64,000 nt of DNA from assembly GCA_017591395.1 (NCBI GenBank), contig WEDG01002560.1, positions 62,001 through 126,000 of the forward strand, written 5' to 3'. How positions within the stretch are numbered: the first letter of the stretch is position 1; each line of letters begins with the position of its first letter. The DNA comes from Schistocephalus solidus (lineage: Eukaryota > Platyhelminthes > Cestoda > Diphyllobothriidea > Diphyllobothriidae). The notes beneath the pieces were generated by a model. The model was not told where the DNA came from, did not search any database, and saw only the letters and a list, made by a program, of their open reading frames with translations. The translations under genes and the position numbers were made by a program. Of this stretch, positions 1 to 11,555 are shown one piece after another.

Positions 1-660
1 ACAATCACCTGCCCGAATAACAAGGCAAGCAGTTATGAAATGACAAGGAACATCCTTTGCGCTGTCGAAGGCCTTCGCCCAAATGGTCATTATACCTTAA
101 AGTTTGCTTGGTATATTAAATGTTTTGCAAAAATATGAGAGTTATTCGAGTGACGGAAGTTTTTCCTCTATAAATTACTCTAAATAGGGCATGTATTAAG
201 AAATAGAAAAAGAAAGGATGAATAGCATATATGGATGTTGAATGCTTATCAAAACTGGTCAACTACCATTTTATATATGCCAAGCAAGCGAGAACAGTAG
301 GAAAATCGATTAACTTTAGATCAGTTTTGGGATGAAGAATGCTGCGAAACAGGAGTGACTTATCTTCCATCCAGTTTTTTTAGATGAAGAGGTTGTTACT
401 GGGACCGGCATGGAATGAAAATGTGGCAGAATTATAGCAAGAGGTTGGTGGCATAACTCAGCTGTCCAGACAACGCGACTTCATCCCGTCTGTTTCCAGG
501 TTTGACTGCTAATCGAACACTGAAATATCAAAACTTTTTTCCTGTCCATTTTTGGCGTAGTTATTAAGGCCAAGCTACCAAGAGGATAAATCTCGGAGGC
601 CTTAGAAAAATCAACGAACCCTCGAGTACGGTGTCAGAAAGAAGCAATTTTTGGCATAAG
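1..660. other. Intergenic, nothing recognised
   Basis: No coding frame, RNA gene or repeat family could be recognised in this AT-rich stretch. It precedes the first SINE copy. Confidence 0.4.
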
Positions 661-820
661 AACATTACTGAAAAAAAAAACAAGGGAGACTGGAGTGGCC
701 AGTTCTGACTTCTTAGTCGTCATCAGCCAGCCATACGCAACTCCAGGCGATGCACCACCCGAGGCTCAAGCCCATGACCTGTTTGTTAAAAGTTAAACGC
801 TCTAACCATTGAGCCGGTTG
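661..820 (-). repeat. tRNA-derived SINE, near full length (minus orientation)
   Basis: Read on the minus strand it starts with a tRNA-like head (GGCTCAATGGTTAGAGCG, a pol III A-box context). A weak B-box (GGGCTTGAGCC) follows, then the family body containing TGGCTGATGACG and AGTCTCCCTTGT, and it ends in a T-rich run (the A-run at 671-680). The same order is seen in copies near 3.1, 11.4, 14.4, 22.4, 26.4 and 26.8 kb. The head resembles a tRNA-Arg(TCT)-type gene, but no intact cloverleaf remains, so it is a retroposon and not a working tRNA. Confidence 0.75.
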
Positions 821-1274
821 TCAAAGGAGGAGGCTTGTTAGCATCTCACGGAACTTCGATGTGAAATGTGTCCACTGGCACAACGTTCGTTGTCGCCAGC
901 AGTTCAGCTGATGGGCCAACAGAATGGGATCGAACAAGATTCTAAGTGAGAGTTACACACAAACAACATTGAAAGTTTAATATACCTTACTTCAGAAGGT
1001 ACCAGTACCATGGCGTACTGGTGATCGTTAATGATCGGGAAAAAAATTGTCTTCATCTGACGTTATATTAAATTAACGGGCTTTTTACGTGGAATCTTAT
1101 CTGTCCTTCACACATACTTTATACCTGTCAAACTGGCTGGAAAAACTTTTTAATAGTGGTTTGAAGACACACATGAGATTGCTTTCAGAGCCGTCGGCGG
1201 GTCCTTTCAAAAATATATGATAAAAGAAATTTGGAAGTCAGATAAAGGGAATTGAAATGGATCCCTTGCATGTC

Positions 1275-1435
1275 TCCCATCAAAAAAACAGGACACGACT
1301 ACAGGAACCCTCCGCAATACAGGGGGCTGTGAGCTGTATTTTGGGGAAACTTGGGTTGATATTAAGGTTAAAATAAAGGTTGGGCTAGGGATTAGAATAG
1401 AGGGTAGGGTTTGGGTTGGGACAAGGGAATAGTCA
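1275..1435 (+). repeat. TIR element with telomere-like core, truncated copy
   Basis: The left arm (words GGACACG and AGGAACC followed by CCGCAATACA, about 1290-1345) is followed by a G-rich array of degenerate GGTTAG/GGGTTGG units to 1430. The right arm seen in the copies at 25.4 and 37.5 kb is absent, so this copy is truncated or too decayed to recognise. Confidence 0.55.
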
Positions 1436-1675
1436 TCCAACTTGTATTACAGGGAAGAGCATTCCTAGTACCGTATCATGGCAGGGGAGGGGACAGGGAG
1501 ACGATTCTGACCATCGACTGTAAGGAATGGACTGTTTCCCATCACGTCACGGTTTGAGGGGCCTACCCCCGGACACTGAAGTGATCGCTGTCTGCAAACC
1601 GCTTGACGATCCCAGGGTAACATTGATCAGCAGAAATAAGTTTGCGGTTGAGATGCTGCCGTTCCCACGACCACA

Positions 1676-2070
1676 GGCACGAAAGTTCGACCGTCGATTC
1701 CGACAAGGTTTACCCTGTGCTCCACAAAATGATGCTGCAGGATCGTTGACTTGCGCGTGGATTAGTTTTAAGTAATAGTAGACTTCCGCTGCAGCTACCA
1801 CACTTTCTCTCTCTCTCTCTCTTCCCTCACCCGCCTGAGTGCAGTGTCAAGACAGAGTCAAGAAGACGGAACGCGTGATTGGACGCAGGTAGTAGTACCA
1901 TAAAGGGTACAGGTGACTGATGCGGTGTGAGCCTGCACCCACGCGTGCCACCACACCCTCCCCCCAGGTTCAAAATCTGCTATGAGAGCGCAACCTGAAT
2001 AGTGCCTGCCATACCCTGATTTAGCCCACCTGTTGGTCCAGCACATCAACCACGTGGCCCGTTTAGGGGG
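1676..2070 (+). repeat. Family C dispersed repeat, single decayed copy
   Basis: It begins with AGTTCGACCGTCGATTCCGA. It continues through the shared blocks GCGTGGATTAGTTTTAAGT, GCTGCAGCTACC, a CT-rich tract (1803-1826), GTGTCAAGACAGAGTCAAGA and GCGTGCCACCACACC, and ends in a GAGCGCAACC...TGTTGGTCCA block. The same ordered blocks recur at 7.9, 15.6, 19.6, 41.9, 44.7 (inverted) and 47.6 kb. No coding capacity is conserved between copies. Confidence 0.75.
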
Positions 2071-3044
2071 CACATCCGACGGGCACACTCAGACTGCTAA
2101 ACGGTCGAAGAACTCAAAACTAAGCCTGCCACATGCCCCCATTCTGCTAGTAAGGCTCACATGGCTCATAATTAGAACTCCGAAGTCAGTGTTACACAGG
2201 GGCAGAATTCAGTGATGCACTTTCCGGGCGCGCGTGCGCGCGCGCGAGAGAGAGAGCATGTGCCTCCTACGGGCAAACGCTTCACTGTAGCGATGCGGCC
2301 AGCTGATCGCCTCGGCATTTGACAGCCCCCGGCCATGCAGCCTCAGTGTTGCTGTCGTCGCAGCAGACGCCCTCCCTCCCCCCCCCTCTCGACCGTTTCA
2401 GGCGCGTGTTTTAAATGCCCAAAATTTTTGTCAGCCAGGGACGTAAGCACGCACACTGGCGCGTACATGGGTGTGAAAAAGGTCCAGGCTGTCGCATGAC
2501 AATCTAAAAAGGCAGGGTTACCCGGCCAGCTTGACACTCCCCGATGCAGGCTGATACAGGCCGTGCCAGTTTCGGTGTTGCTGGGGTTGGTGTTTGATGC
2601 GCGCAAAAGGATGCGGTGGAGAGGCAGTGCCTGGAGGTGGTAATGAAAGGGACTCGAAAAGTTTGAAACGTTGCCGGTACATCCCGTCCCACCCCCACCC
2701 TTCCTCAGACAGACCCAATTCGGGCTATTGGCCGTGATTCATGGGCATTCGCATAAGGCCTGCCGATTTGAAGTGACACCCTATAAAAGCAGGCATTGAA
2801 AAAGGCGAATTTGCGTCTTGCGTTGAAGCACAAAAGTTTAGAGACACACAATGAATTAAGCACGAGTGGAGAACCGAGCCAGGAGGAGGAGAAGAAGAAG
2901 AAGAAGAAGAAAACGTATACTAAAGGCAGCATAAGCACAGAGAGGTGGTTGTAAAGGCAAGGGAGCGGCATCCCAGGGAACTGATGCCTCATCACATGAC
3001 ACTTTAGAGGGACTAATGAACATGACTGTAGAGAGACACTCACC
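2071..3044. other. GC-rich intergenic with microsatellites
   Basis: It holds a CG/GA dinucleotide tract at 2228-2256 and an AGG/AAG trinucleotide tract at 2881-2913. Short open frames here lack any recognisable family motif. No gene is supported. Confidence 0.5.
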
Positions 3045-3180
3045 CATCGTGACCGACAGGATTTCTCCTCAACAGGTCGCGGGTTCGAGTCTCAAGGACT
3101 GCGAAACCTCGACTTGGGCATGGCTGGCTGATGATAAATAATAAGACAGAAATGACCAGTCAATTCTCCGTTGTCTGACT
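3045..3180 (+). repeat. tRNA-derived SINE copy
   Basis: A good B-box (GGTTCGAGTCT, about 3082) lies in a tRNA-like context (AACAGGTCGCG before it). The SINE body word GGCTGGCTGATGA and a decayed tail follow. The A-box half is decayed (GTGACCGACAGG). Confidence 0.6.
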
Positions 3181-4137
3181 GACTGATGACTAGCTCGGTG
3201 GACATAGGTTTTCTGGTCTGGAATTTTGATGAAGAGTGGAGTTCAGGAATGACAGGAATGGGTTACACAGTTCTGCACTAAGAAGGAAAAGGAAAACTAG
3301 TCGGGCATCAAAGGTGCTGAGTCATTTATCGGAGCCCGTATTCGGAGATAAAAGCTGCAGCATGGCCTAGGTCAGCTGTATGTCAACGTAGACAACTGCC
3401 AACTAGTGATACCATGTTGGGGGATTTCGACACAAAGATCCGCACGTAGGCGAGAGGTTAATGCGCTCGTGTATGAAATTCCCACCAGTCATGCCAATTA
3501 CTCAACTCGGAGGAGTAATTTGTGACTACTCGTTCGCACCAGTAAGCTCCTGTCGCTGTTGACTAAAAATCTGTCATCGGAGCAGCCGGGTTTTCCACAA
3601 CTGATTTATCAGTTAGGAGACGTGTCCCCTTTTGAAGTGACGCTGGAACATTCAGACACCTGCCTTGGTGTAGTAAAAGACATTACGGAAGGAAGGGCAG
3701 CTGCAGAAGGAGAGGTAGGAAATGTGACATGCGCAAAATAGTTAAGCGATTTCAGCACCTAGTCTGGTTTAACTTCACCGAAGCCTTCTTTACAGAGGGC
3801 ACAGCTAGTGATGTCGGCAGCTTTGCCTCAAAGGAAAAACGTGAGGGCACCTCATAGTGCGGGTTTTTAGCCATAATGAGGCATCGGAGCCTCGGATTAT
3901 TTGCTTTTTCGACCTGTTGCAGGGTCTTCATCCAGCGTAACCTGTGTACCATGGACAGGCCTGCGAATTTACGTAACATCGGTTTTCTTTCAAAATATCT
4001 TCCCTTTTCACCGAAGATGCGTTTGTGCTATTCGTTTAAGTTAAACTCATTTCTTATTGGAAATTAAACTTTGAGGAGACAGAATAGGCATCGGTTAGAG
4101 GACAAAACAGGGTTGAACAGCGGTTGATGGCAATTGG
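3181..4137. other. Intergenic, nothing recognised
   Basis: Several short open frames occur on both strands (for example 3559-3741 plus), but none shows a known motif or is supported by a second frame or exon signal. Confidence 0.4.
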
Positions 4138-4255
4138 CCTATATACAGTAGATTCCCTAGCTCATGAAAGGTCAACTGCAATTCTGAAATAAGTTTTCGA
4201 TTGGAAAGCAAATTACTTAAGCAGGGTTGCTATACGGATTATCTTGGCAGAAGGT
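4138..4255 (+). repeat. TACAGTAGATT repeat, copy 1
   Basis: It starts TATATACAGTAGATTC and aligns by eye over about 110 bp with 30101-30235, sharing the words GAAAG, TTAAG, AGGGTTG and GATTATC. A third, shorter match is at 4877. A TA followed by CAGT is a typical Tc1/mariner end, but no opposing inverted end was found, so its nature is open. Confidence 0.5.
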
Positions 4256-4876
4256 GCGTTTACACCAGCAGCCACGTCCATGTGCAGCAGCTGTTCGCGG
4301 CAATTTTTCCCGCTGCTGCTAAATCTCTATTTAGACACAATAATCTGACCCACTTTATGGAAAGCGGACAGGCATCACCCAAGTCGTGGGGAATTATGGC
4401 TTAATCCGGGTGCCGGAAACTCTGACGATCTGCAAATTTTAAGGGAACCGAACTGACACTGCAGGTCTCCGGCCTATTGGAGTTACCGTGGGAAATTTCA
4501 GTGGAAGCCCAAAAATGTGAGCTACACTTAGTGGCAGAGGGACATAACTAAGATCACCGACATTCGGTAGCCACTTTGGGCCGTGAAGGCTTGTTGTAAA
4601 GTTTATACAGGACAGAGTTTAGGCGTTTTTTCGCTCACCATTTCACGCAAGCCCAGAACGGTGCTGCAGCTGGAGCCTCCGATCCTATAAACCACCTCAA
4701 TCCCCTGTATTCTCATAAAGTCTAGCCTATCCAATCTTCCTGGAAGTAACATGACAACTAAATTTTTCGGGTGACTCAAGCGTTCACTTCAAGGTAGTTG
4801 AAAGCTGGACACATGTGCAGGAACGACAAGTCATACTATTACACATATATTCCAAATTACTAGTTAGGGTTATAAA

Positions 4877-5010
4877 TGTATAGTAGATTGCCTAACTCAT
4901 GTAATGTCATGCTTGAAATTTGAGATGGTAGTATGGTACACATTTGAGGTTGTACTGATTTAAGGCGCAAGAAGCTGTTTACTAAAGAAGAGTTAATTGC
5001 AGGTCTGTTT
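4877..5010 (+). repeat. TACAGTAGATT repeat, copy 2 (diverged)
   Basis: It starts GTATAGTAGATTGCC and shares the following CTAxCTCATG and GTCAxxxTGxAATT words with the copy at 4138. It lies about 0.5 kb upstream of the Tc1-like pseudogene and could be its left end, but this is inference. Confidence 0.35.
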
Positions 5011-5389
5011 ATTAAAGGCGAAACGGAAGGCAAATCCAACGTTTCTTAATTTCCAGGCGTTTACCAACGCTATCGCACTTTCCGGACTAAATATTCTTGT
5101 TTATGTGTGTTGTACTATAAAGGAATATTAACATAAGCTAGAAAAATTTTAAATATATCCTTTCAGAGAACGGAAAATTTGAGCTTGCTTTTACGAAAAT
5201 CAGGTAAATGCAGGTATGACAAATCACATTGTTTTTGGGAAAACAAGTGCGATTTACTTTTAAAAGTTCACTTTTGTAAATATGTAACGTTTTATGCCAA
5301 AAAACTCAGTAGTTAACTTGTGGTAGTGTACTTAATTTTCCCACACTGATAATTGGGACTGTAAACAAGCATACATACGAAAAGCTGTG

Positions 5390-6420
5390 ACATGCCGTCA
5401 TTTTTGTCTGTCACACCGTACGAGTAAGGTTACTCTGTTGCACATTAATGATCGAGCCGTTCCTAGAAGTAAGCAGGGCAGACCAAAACGGTCCATGAGT
5501 AAGCAGAACGACGATTTTATTAGTCGTAGACTAAAAAACTATTATTATATGCCCATTGAGATCATTCATAGAGAACAACTGCCAATTTTCTCGATGATGA
5601 TAATCAGGAAAAGGATGCAGGAATTTGAATTGCACCAGGCAAATACCACAATTAAGCCATTTTTAAGTAGGAAACTTATTAGAGAACATTTTTTAATTGT
5701 TAAGAAGTAAAGTTGCGTAAATTCCCATCAAAGGATTCAGAAGACTAGTTGGCGAGTATACGCCTATTTTCGATAAATTCTCATCTGACCAGTACATTTA
5801 TATGGGAAACGGAGTACAAGCTAAGCCATAAAATCAATAAGAAGTAAGAAGTTAAGAAGTACCTTGATTACAGACCCTCATTCTGTAAAAGCATTTACTT
5901 CTGCGATGAGATCTTATTTGTAGATAACCCTGCGATGTCGACTCACAGGGGCATATGTGGGAAAAAAATTCCCCCAAGAGCACACTATATCGACAGCATC
6001 CTTCAAGAACTGCCGACGTCTGATGGTTTAGATGGCCATCAAATTTTGCGGTTGACATCGGAGACCATTAATAGCAAGGTGTTCATCGACATTGTATAGG
6101 ATGCCTTTGGCTATAACGGTATCCATCGACGCAGAATGGATACGATAATTTTTGCAGGATAATGCTCAATTTCATTGCTATAGAGAAGTATGAATTTCAT
6201 AACGTTACAACGATAATCTAACTTTTTAGACAACAGCCAGCCTCTGGGCGTGTGGCCTGCAACCCATTTTTATCCCTACGAACAGTCCAGACCTGAATCC
6301 GATCGTAATGTTTTTGAAATTATCAAAAGAAATTGACATAAGGCTAAAAAGTCTTTCGATGCAAGAAAAAACTTGATTTCGTGTTGCATAATGTTGCACA
6401 TTAAAAAAATGAGCCATGAC
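5390..6420 (+). pseudogene. Tc1/mariner-superfamily transposase pseudogene
   Basis: This is a decayed DDE transposase of a cut-and-paste DNA transposon. The first frame (5387-5710) carries a GRPK hook motif and a helix-turn-helix-like stretch ending in TIRKRMQEFELHQ-type sequence, in the place where Tc1 proteins have their second DNA-binding helix set. FCDE (5899-5910) matches the WSDE block with the first catalytic Asp. QDNAQFH (6155-6175) matches QDNDPKH with the second Asp, and NSPDLNPI (6281-6304) matches the PDLNPIE block. The residue after NPI is Val (GTA) instead of the acidic third catalytic residue. The motifs lie in different frames and are separated by stops. The second Asp to NPI spacing is about 48 codons, longer than DD34E, so there is an internal insertion or another subfamily. 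No flanking inverted repeats were established. Confidence 0.75.
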
Positions 6421-7929
6421 GTGGCAGCGTGAAGAGGACTCTTACCCAAATTTTTAGCAACGTTAGGGGATGATTTTAGCACTCTACCACGAACCACTCT
6501 GTGGGGTCGGTTACACACAGAGTATGCGTTTTCTGAGTTAATAATGCGAGTTTATTTGAGCTCTACTTGGCAGGCATCGAAGCTGTGGAAACTAAGCACC
6601 TAACGACTTTGGTGAGCAGATGCGCTTAAAATATATGCTAGTGAACTCACCCGCACGCATACAGTGCTGCGACAGCAGATCCAGCTTAGGGAGAATTGGA
6701 CTTGCGTGCATCATATTCAAGGAGGTACAGGTTTTCTTCGAGGACTGTACTTGGATCTGACCTTCCGTTTCCTGAATTTGACAGTCAATCGTCAGAAAAA
6801 GTTGGAGAAACCGGCGGAAACCTGCAGACAAGGATTCCCGAGCACAAACTGAAGTAAGAGCCGAAGTTACAGCTGGCACAAATTTAATTTTTAATGAAAT
6901 CGAGGGGGCGGGCTCAAGGTATTCCCGCAGAGCATAGCAGTTTCAATAGGCATGGCTGCCCGCTAGCCGCCCAACTGGTCACCACAGTGAATGGCCTGCT
7001 GCCTGTGTGGCTTTGTGTAACATTCTGAAACAAGACGGACTCAGGGAGAGGCTAGGCAAGCCTGGCTGTGCTCCGACAGATTAATCGTTGCTGCAGACAA
7101 CGAGAACGAAGGTGGAACCGACTGTGATCAACCAGACATACATGATTTTTCTAACCACCGCTGATGCTTCACGCAACGTGTACGTTAGGTTGGTAGCCTT
7201 ACAAAACGAAATGTGCGAATAGAGCCTCTCCGTCCCCGAATGTGAATAGCTGAATTCGTCAATATAAATGTCCGACCGCAAACATATCTCTCACTGAAAG
7301 CCCCCTCTTCTTGTGAACCGACGAGCTGATGACAAAAGGCAAACGAATAGACTGGATGGTACCGCAAATCACACCTGAGTATGGTCATGTTGAACCAGAA
7401 TCTGCCACCCGAAATCCATCCGCCGCCCTTTTACCTCTCAAGCAAAATGCAAATAGGTCTGTTTACCGTCAAATAAATGGAAATATCGCAGGTATCGAAA
7501 AGAAAAGAGGTAGCTGACTGAAGAAAAAAGCATAGATACGAGGTGCTGAAGTGAACTTTAATAACCCCTCCACCTGAAATCCAGAAATACACTGTTAAGC
7601 ACATTTTATGGACGTCCGTATTTGATTATCAATCTCAGATATGATACTTTCGACAGTATGTTTACTAAAGTCACAGTCAAGTTATCATCATTGGACAGGT
7701 TCTGCCTTGCGTCCCAAAATTGACAACCGAACAGTTCTAATTGTTTTCAATTCGGAAAACAGAAGCCTCCTCCAGCGCGGACAAGAACATCCAGAAGTGC
7801 TCACCTTTGGGACCTTTATGACTCCTCTGTGGACTGAAATGCGTGAAAAATCTACCATAATAGACAGGATACCTGAATCTGAACATGCAGTTTCAAGAAA
7901 TAAACCATGTGATAGGTTAACCGTCGCTT
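6421..7929. other. Intergenic, nothing recognised
   Basis: Overlapping short frames occur on both strands (for example 6592-6879 minus, 7641-7991 plus) without a recognised domain. The last of these runs into the family C repeat. Confidence 0.4.
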
Positions 7930-8370
7930 CCGGTAATATTGACCGTGTGTCCCACAATAGGGTGGACACAGGGATAGTGACCACCGCATAAATTAGTTTG
8001 TATAGCTGGTAACCTGGCTATGTTTCTCCACACTCTATTTCCTTACTCACTTGGACCCGTTGTTAAAATAGAGCCGAAAAATCGGCAGCTGGATTGGGCA
8101 CAGTGGCTGACAGAGTAAAATGTTAGACTACACGTGCCGCACATGGCCTGGCTGTCTACCAAATATATCAGTTTTTCACGCAAAGGGGGTGGGTATCTCC
8201 GATTTCACATTCCTGGGGGTGCCTTATAGGCCACATTAAGAAGGTTAAATTTCATATTGAATCTCAGTCAACCGCTCGACTCCTCCATAAAAACATGCTG
8301 GACTAACTATGAGGTCCGATGTGAAACATCAATTGTTGTTAACCTTCCAAATGCGGCTCTGATATGGACA
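7930..8370 (+). repeat. Family C dispersed repeat, old copy
   Basis: Block order is kept but diverged: GTGTCCCACA...AATTAGTTT (about 7950-8000), a CACTCT...CTCACTTGGACCCG block (about 8030-8060), GCCATAAAGG-like TGCCTTATAGGCCACATTAAG (8221 onward), and AACCTTCCAAATGCGG (about 8341). The best comparison is the cluster at 15.6-16.7 kb. Confidence 0.55.
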
Positions 8371-9783
8371 TCTACTCGTAGGCCTTATAACACAACCATT
8401 GTGCAATCTTTATGTACACATCGTCCGCAATTTCAGCAAAATAAACAGCAAAAATTTCGCAACTTGCTGAAATGCTTTTATTTCGTACATTATGGGTTAT
8501 AACATCACCGAGAATAGAAAATTTGATCATATGTTTCTATGAACTGACTCGAATTACTCAGTCTTGAAAATGATTTTCCTTATCCTTCTTCAAATGATCC
8601 TTTCTGAGATTTGCATAGTTTTATGTACATGAATGAAATGATATCTTTCGCACCGATACGCAAAACGTTCTATCCAAACATGACGATGCAAACGTCAAGG
8701 TTGGTGGTGGAAAAAATGTTATAATATTAATCGCAATTACCATTCGAGTCCCGCAACTGAAAAAACAGACGTTGCTCCGACAGCACGTGCGACGTACACA
8801 CTTTTTAAACAGGCTCCTCTTTCAAAGGTGCGGGAATCGCTTGCTTTTTATTTTATTTTGATAGAAAAACAATGCGATTGAGATGGCAACATAACGAAAA
8901 AACCGTCGACCTTCATGAGCGGATTTTATGCCATAAATCATCTTCCATCTTCCTAATCGAATATCTGATATGGTCAGGCTTATGAGAGTTGGCTCTGGGG
9001 AGGTGGCGGTCTAAGAGTCGGTGAATAATTTGGCGACCAAACACGCAAAACAGCAAAAATCCCTTTCCTAATTAAATGGCTTTCAGGTACATACAAATTC
9101 CGACATTTCTATTTATATTGCTTTTCAGTACCATAAATCTCAGCTTGTAAGTACAACTCTCACGCCCTTTCTCGTGAACAATTTGCAGACTTGCGTACGT
9201 TCAATCGATAATCTTGGACTGCATTCCTTTTGGACGGTAAACAGGCGCGAGTCCAAGCTATATCCTGCTGCGGGTATGGGTAGAGGGATCAAATTACCCC
9301 GACTTAATCCGTCTGAAAGTTAGTGCCTGGCTGCTCACACGCACTGCACTCGCTGTCATCCGATGTTTCCCAGCCTATAAGCAGCATGAAGAGATTACAC
9401 AAGAAGATTGCTGAGTTCGCCTTTTTTTGGTCTTAGGAAGATTAAACTTCTGAAGAGGAGACTTAACCGTCAGTCGACAAAAATTAGGAAACGCGGAGTA
9501 CCCAGCCGGGTGAATTTCATTGCTTAACCAAGAATAGCCACTGACAAAGGAAAGAGAGCTGTGGATGACCAGCTGCGGTTTGTTATCCACATCAACACCC
9601 CATACGCTGGCGTCATTCGGGAAGACTTGAGTAAAATCACACCCAATTAGTCACGAGATTTTCCACTGTAACCCTCGAGACCAGGGTTCATGTCCCACCG
9701 GGAGCTGAAAAAGGAAATGTTCAAAGTTCTGTGGGCGTTGCTTTCCACGACATGGTCGGATTGTAGGATGAAGCTCCAGTACT
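8371..9783. other. Intergenic, nothing recognised
   Basis: AT-rich, without a supported gene. The segment 9655-9720 contains a B-box-like GGGTTCATGTCCC and may be a SINE scrap. Confidence 0.4.
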
Positions 9784-9838
9784 TAGGTTTCATTAGGGTT
9801 TCATAAGGTTTCATTAGGTTTCATTAGGTTTCATTAGC
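9784..9838 (+). repeat. Short tandem repeat, period about 10 (AGGTTTCATT)
   Basis: Five tandem units of AGGTTTCATT are visible, one with an extra G and a T-to-A change. This is a minisatellite-like tract of about 55 bp. Confidence 0.85.
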
Positions 9839-9839
9839 G

Positions 9840-9995
9840 GTCGCACAGGGACGAGTAATAAATAATCTATAAATTTTACCCACATTGACGTTCATTCGCG
9901 CAATCAGCCATCCCTGGGCCCGAAGACAAGGGATTTTGACCTTGAAGTAAAACGGCTAATGAGGTCAATGTTCTACCATTTCGGTCACCACTGAC
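9840..9995 (-). repeat. Possible second tRNA-like SINE
   Basis: On the minus strand the sequence reads GTGACCGAAATGGTAGAACA (A-box-like), and about 30 bp later AAGGTCAAAATCCC (B-box-like). It then runs into GGATGGCTGATTGCGCG and an AT-rich tail. Only one copy was found in this window, so it could be a coincidental tRNA-like arrangement. Confidence 0.35.
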
Positions 9996-10387
9996 GCTCT
10001 GTTAACTGCCATCAGGAATCACGGTCGATTTGGTCAAACTGGATGTAATCAGGTCTCTTTTTAATGCCTCCCTCCCACTTCTCCAAGGGTTTTACAGCTG
10101 TCGGGACCCACGCTCAGCGAATGGAATAAGTCACAAGAAGACCAATTCCGCTGAATGATTAGCCCTCTTGACAGCACGCGTACTACCGAAAGGCCCAAAC
10201 ACGTGCTATGCCAAGTTTTGTGCCGCTGCATGACCCAACTGCGAAGAGTTCGGATCATCAGTGCGTAATCCGATGCTCCCCATGTGCTGTCGGGTGCATG
10301 CTGCAGTTTTTACTGTATTCAGCAATTAATGCACGAACTTAGATTGAATCCTTCAACACACAAACCCTTTGCAGTCCCGGACCGAAA

Positions 10388-10421
10388 TTTGAATATTTGA
10401 AATTTGAAATTTGAATATTTG
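10388..10421 (+). repeat. Short AT-rich tandem repeat (ATTTGAA units)
   Basis: Tandem ATTTGAA/ATTTGAAT units are visible over about 34 bp. Confidence 0.7.
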
Positions 10422-11167
10422 GGCTGATGAGTGTAACCCCTCACAGCCACGCCTTTCAGCAGAACAAAGTTAGAGAGACACATTTTTGGATACTTATCCA
10501 GTCCCCTTGTTTTCAGTATGACGAATTATTCAACATTTTTCCACTGACGACTGATTGATGTTAGTGGCATGAAATAATGTGCAATCATCCTACCTTAACT
10601 TCATGTATTTCAGACCTAATATTCCCATCAATATTAAGACCAAATCTCAATTTGTTTGTCCCGAAGGATTTACTTCAGGTTCGGTAGGGCTCAGGGGTCG
10701 ACACTTTACAATTCTTTCTTCCAACTTAGCTGGAAAGATGAATTAAATGTCTGATTTACTACTTAATTTGTGTTAACCTTCCAATGCCAAAACACATCAA
10801 AAGTTGGTAAAATGGGCCTCTTGTCCCATCCACACCCACACGCTACTTTTTGCATAATAAAGTGCTTCACTGAGTACTCTAGCATGTTGTTACGCCATAA
10901 GATAAAACACAAATGAAACCAAACTCGAAATCTTCAAATCAATCTCATTTATTACCACGGTTGCAATTAAGTAACCTTATTGCGCGGAAGGCCTTTCTGA
11001 GGTGAAGGAATGACTTGGTTCTTGAGGGCTTTACAAGCACAGTGTGATACTACCACTTGACTAGCTTTAAAGATGATACGAACTAACCGACTATGTTGAA
11101 TTGGCCGTTTATCAGCATGTTTGAAGGTTATTCAGAAGACACCCATGAAGGGAACAGCGGTTAGCAT

Positions 11168-11270
11168 TACGGAGAAAGAAAATGGAGACGGGAATGGTTC
11201 TTTCTGGTTTATTAGGCATCGTTAGTCAACCATACGCAAACACAAGTTTTGTCAATCCCCCGAGAGAGTG
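11168..11270 (-). repeat. tRNA-derived SINE fragment (3' part)
   Basis: On the minus strand it carries the SINE body words GCGTATGGTTGACTAACGATG, AATAAACCAGAAA and CCCGTCTCC. The tRNA-like head is missing. Confidence 0.55.
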
Positions 11271-11384
11271 CTCCTCAAGGTAGAACCGAACGAGTATACA
11301 CCATAACGCGACAAGTGAGCTCCCCTCCACCATCGCTAACATACCCGATCACAGTCCACGGCACAAGGAGCACGTGATTCAATA

Positions 11385-11555
11385 GTGAGGGCGTTGGGTG
11401 TCTAACCACCATGTCGTAAGTCGAGTCTCAGGTGTTGCAACACCTGTGGTTGGAAATGGCTGACTGATGATGGCTAATAAGCCAGAAATTGCCACGCCCG
11501 TTTGCCTCGTTTTTGCCGGTAGTGTTATTCGGCCTGGGAAGACAGCTGTTTTGCT
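11385..11555 (+). repeat. tRNA-derived SINE copy
   Basis: A tRNA-like head (TAGTGAGGGCGTTGGGT, then GTCGTAAGTCGAGTCTC as a decayed B-box) is followed by the body words TGACTGATGATGGCTAAT and AAGCCAGAAAT, with TGCCGGTAGTGTT at the end. Confidence 0.6.
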
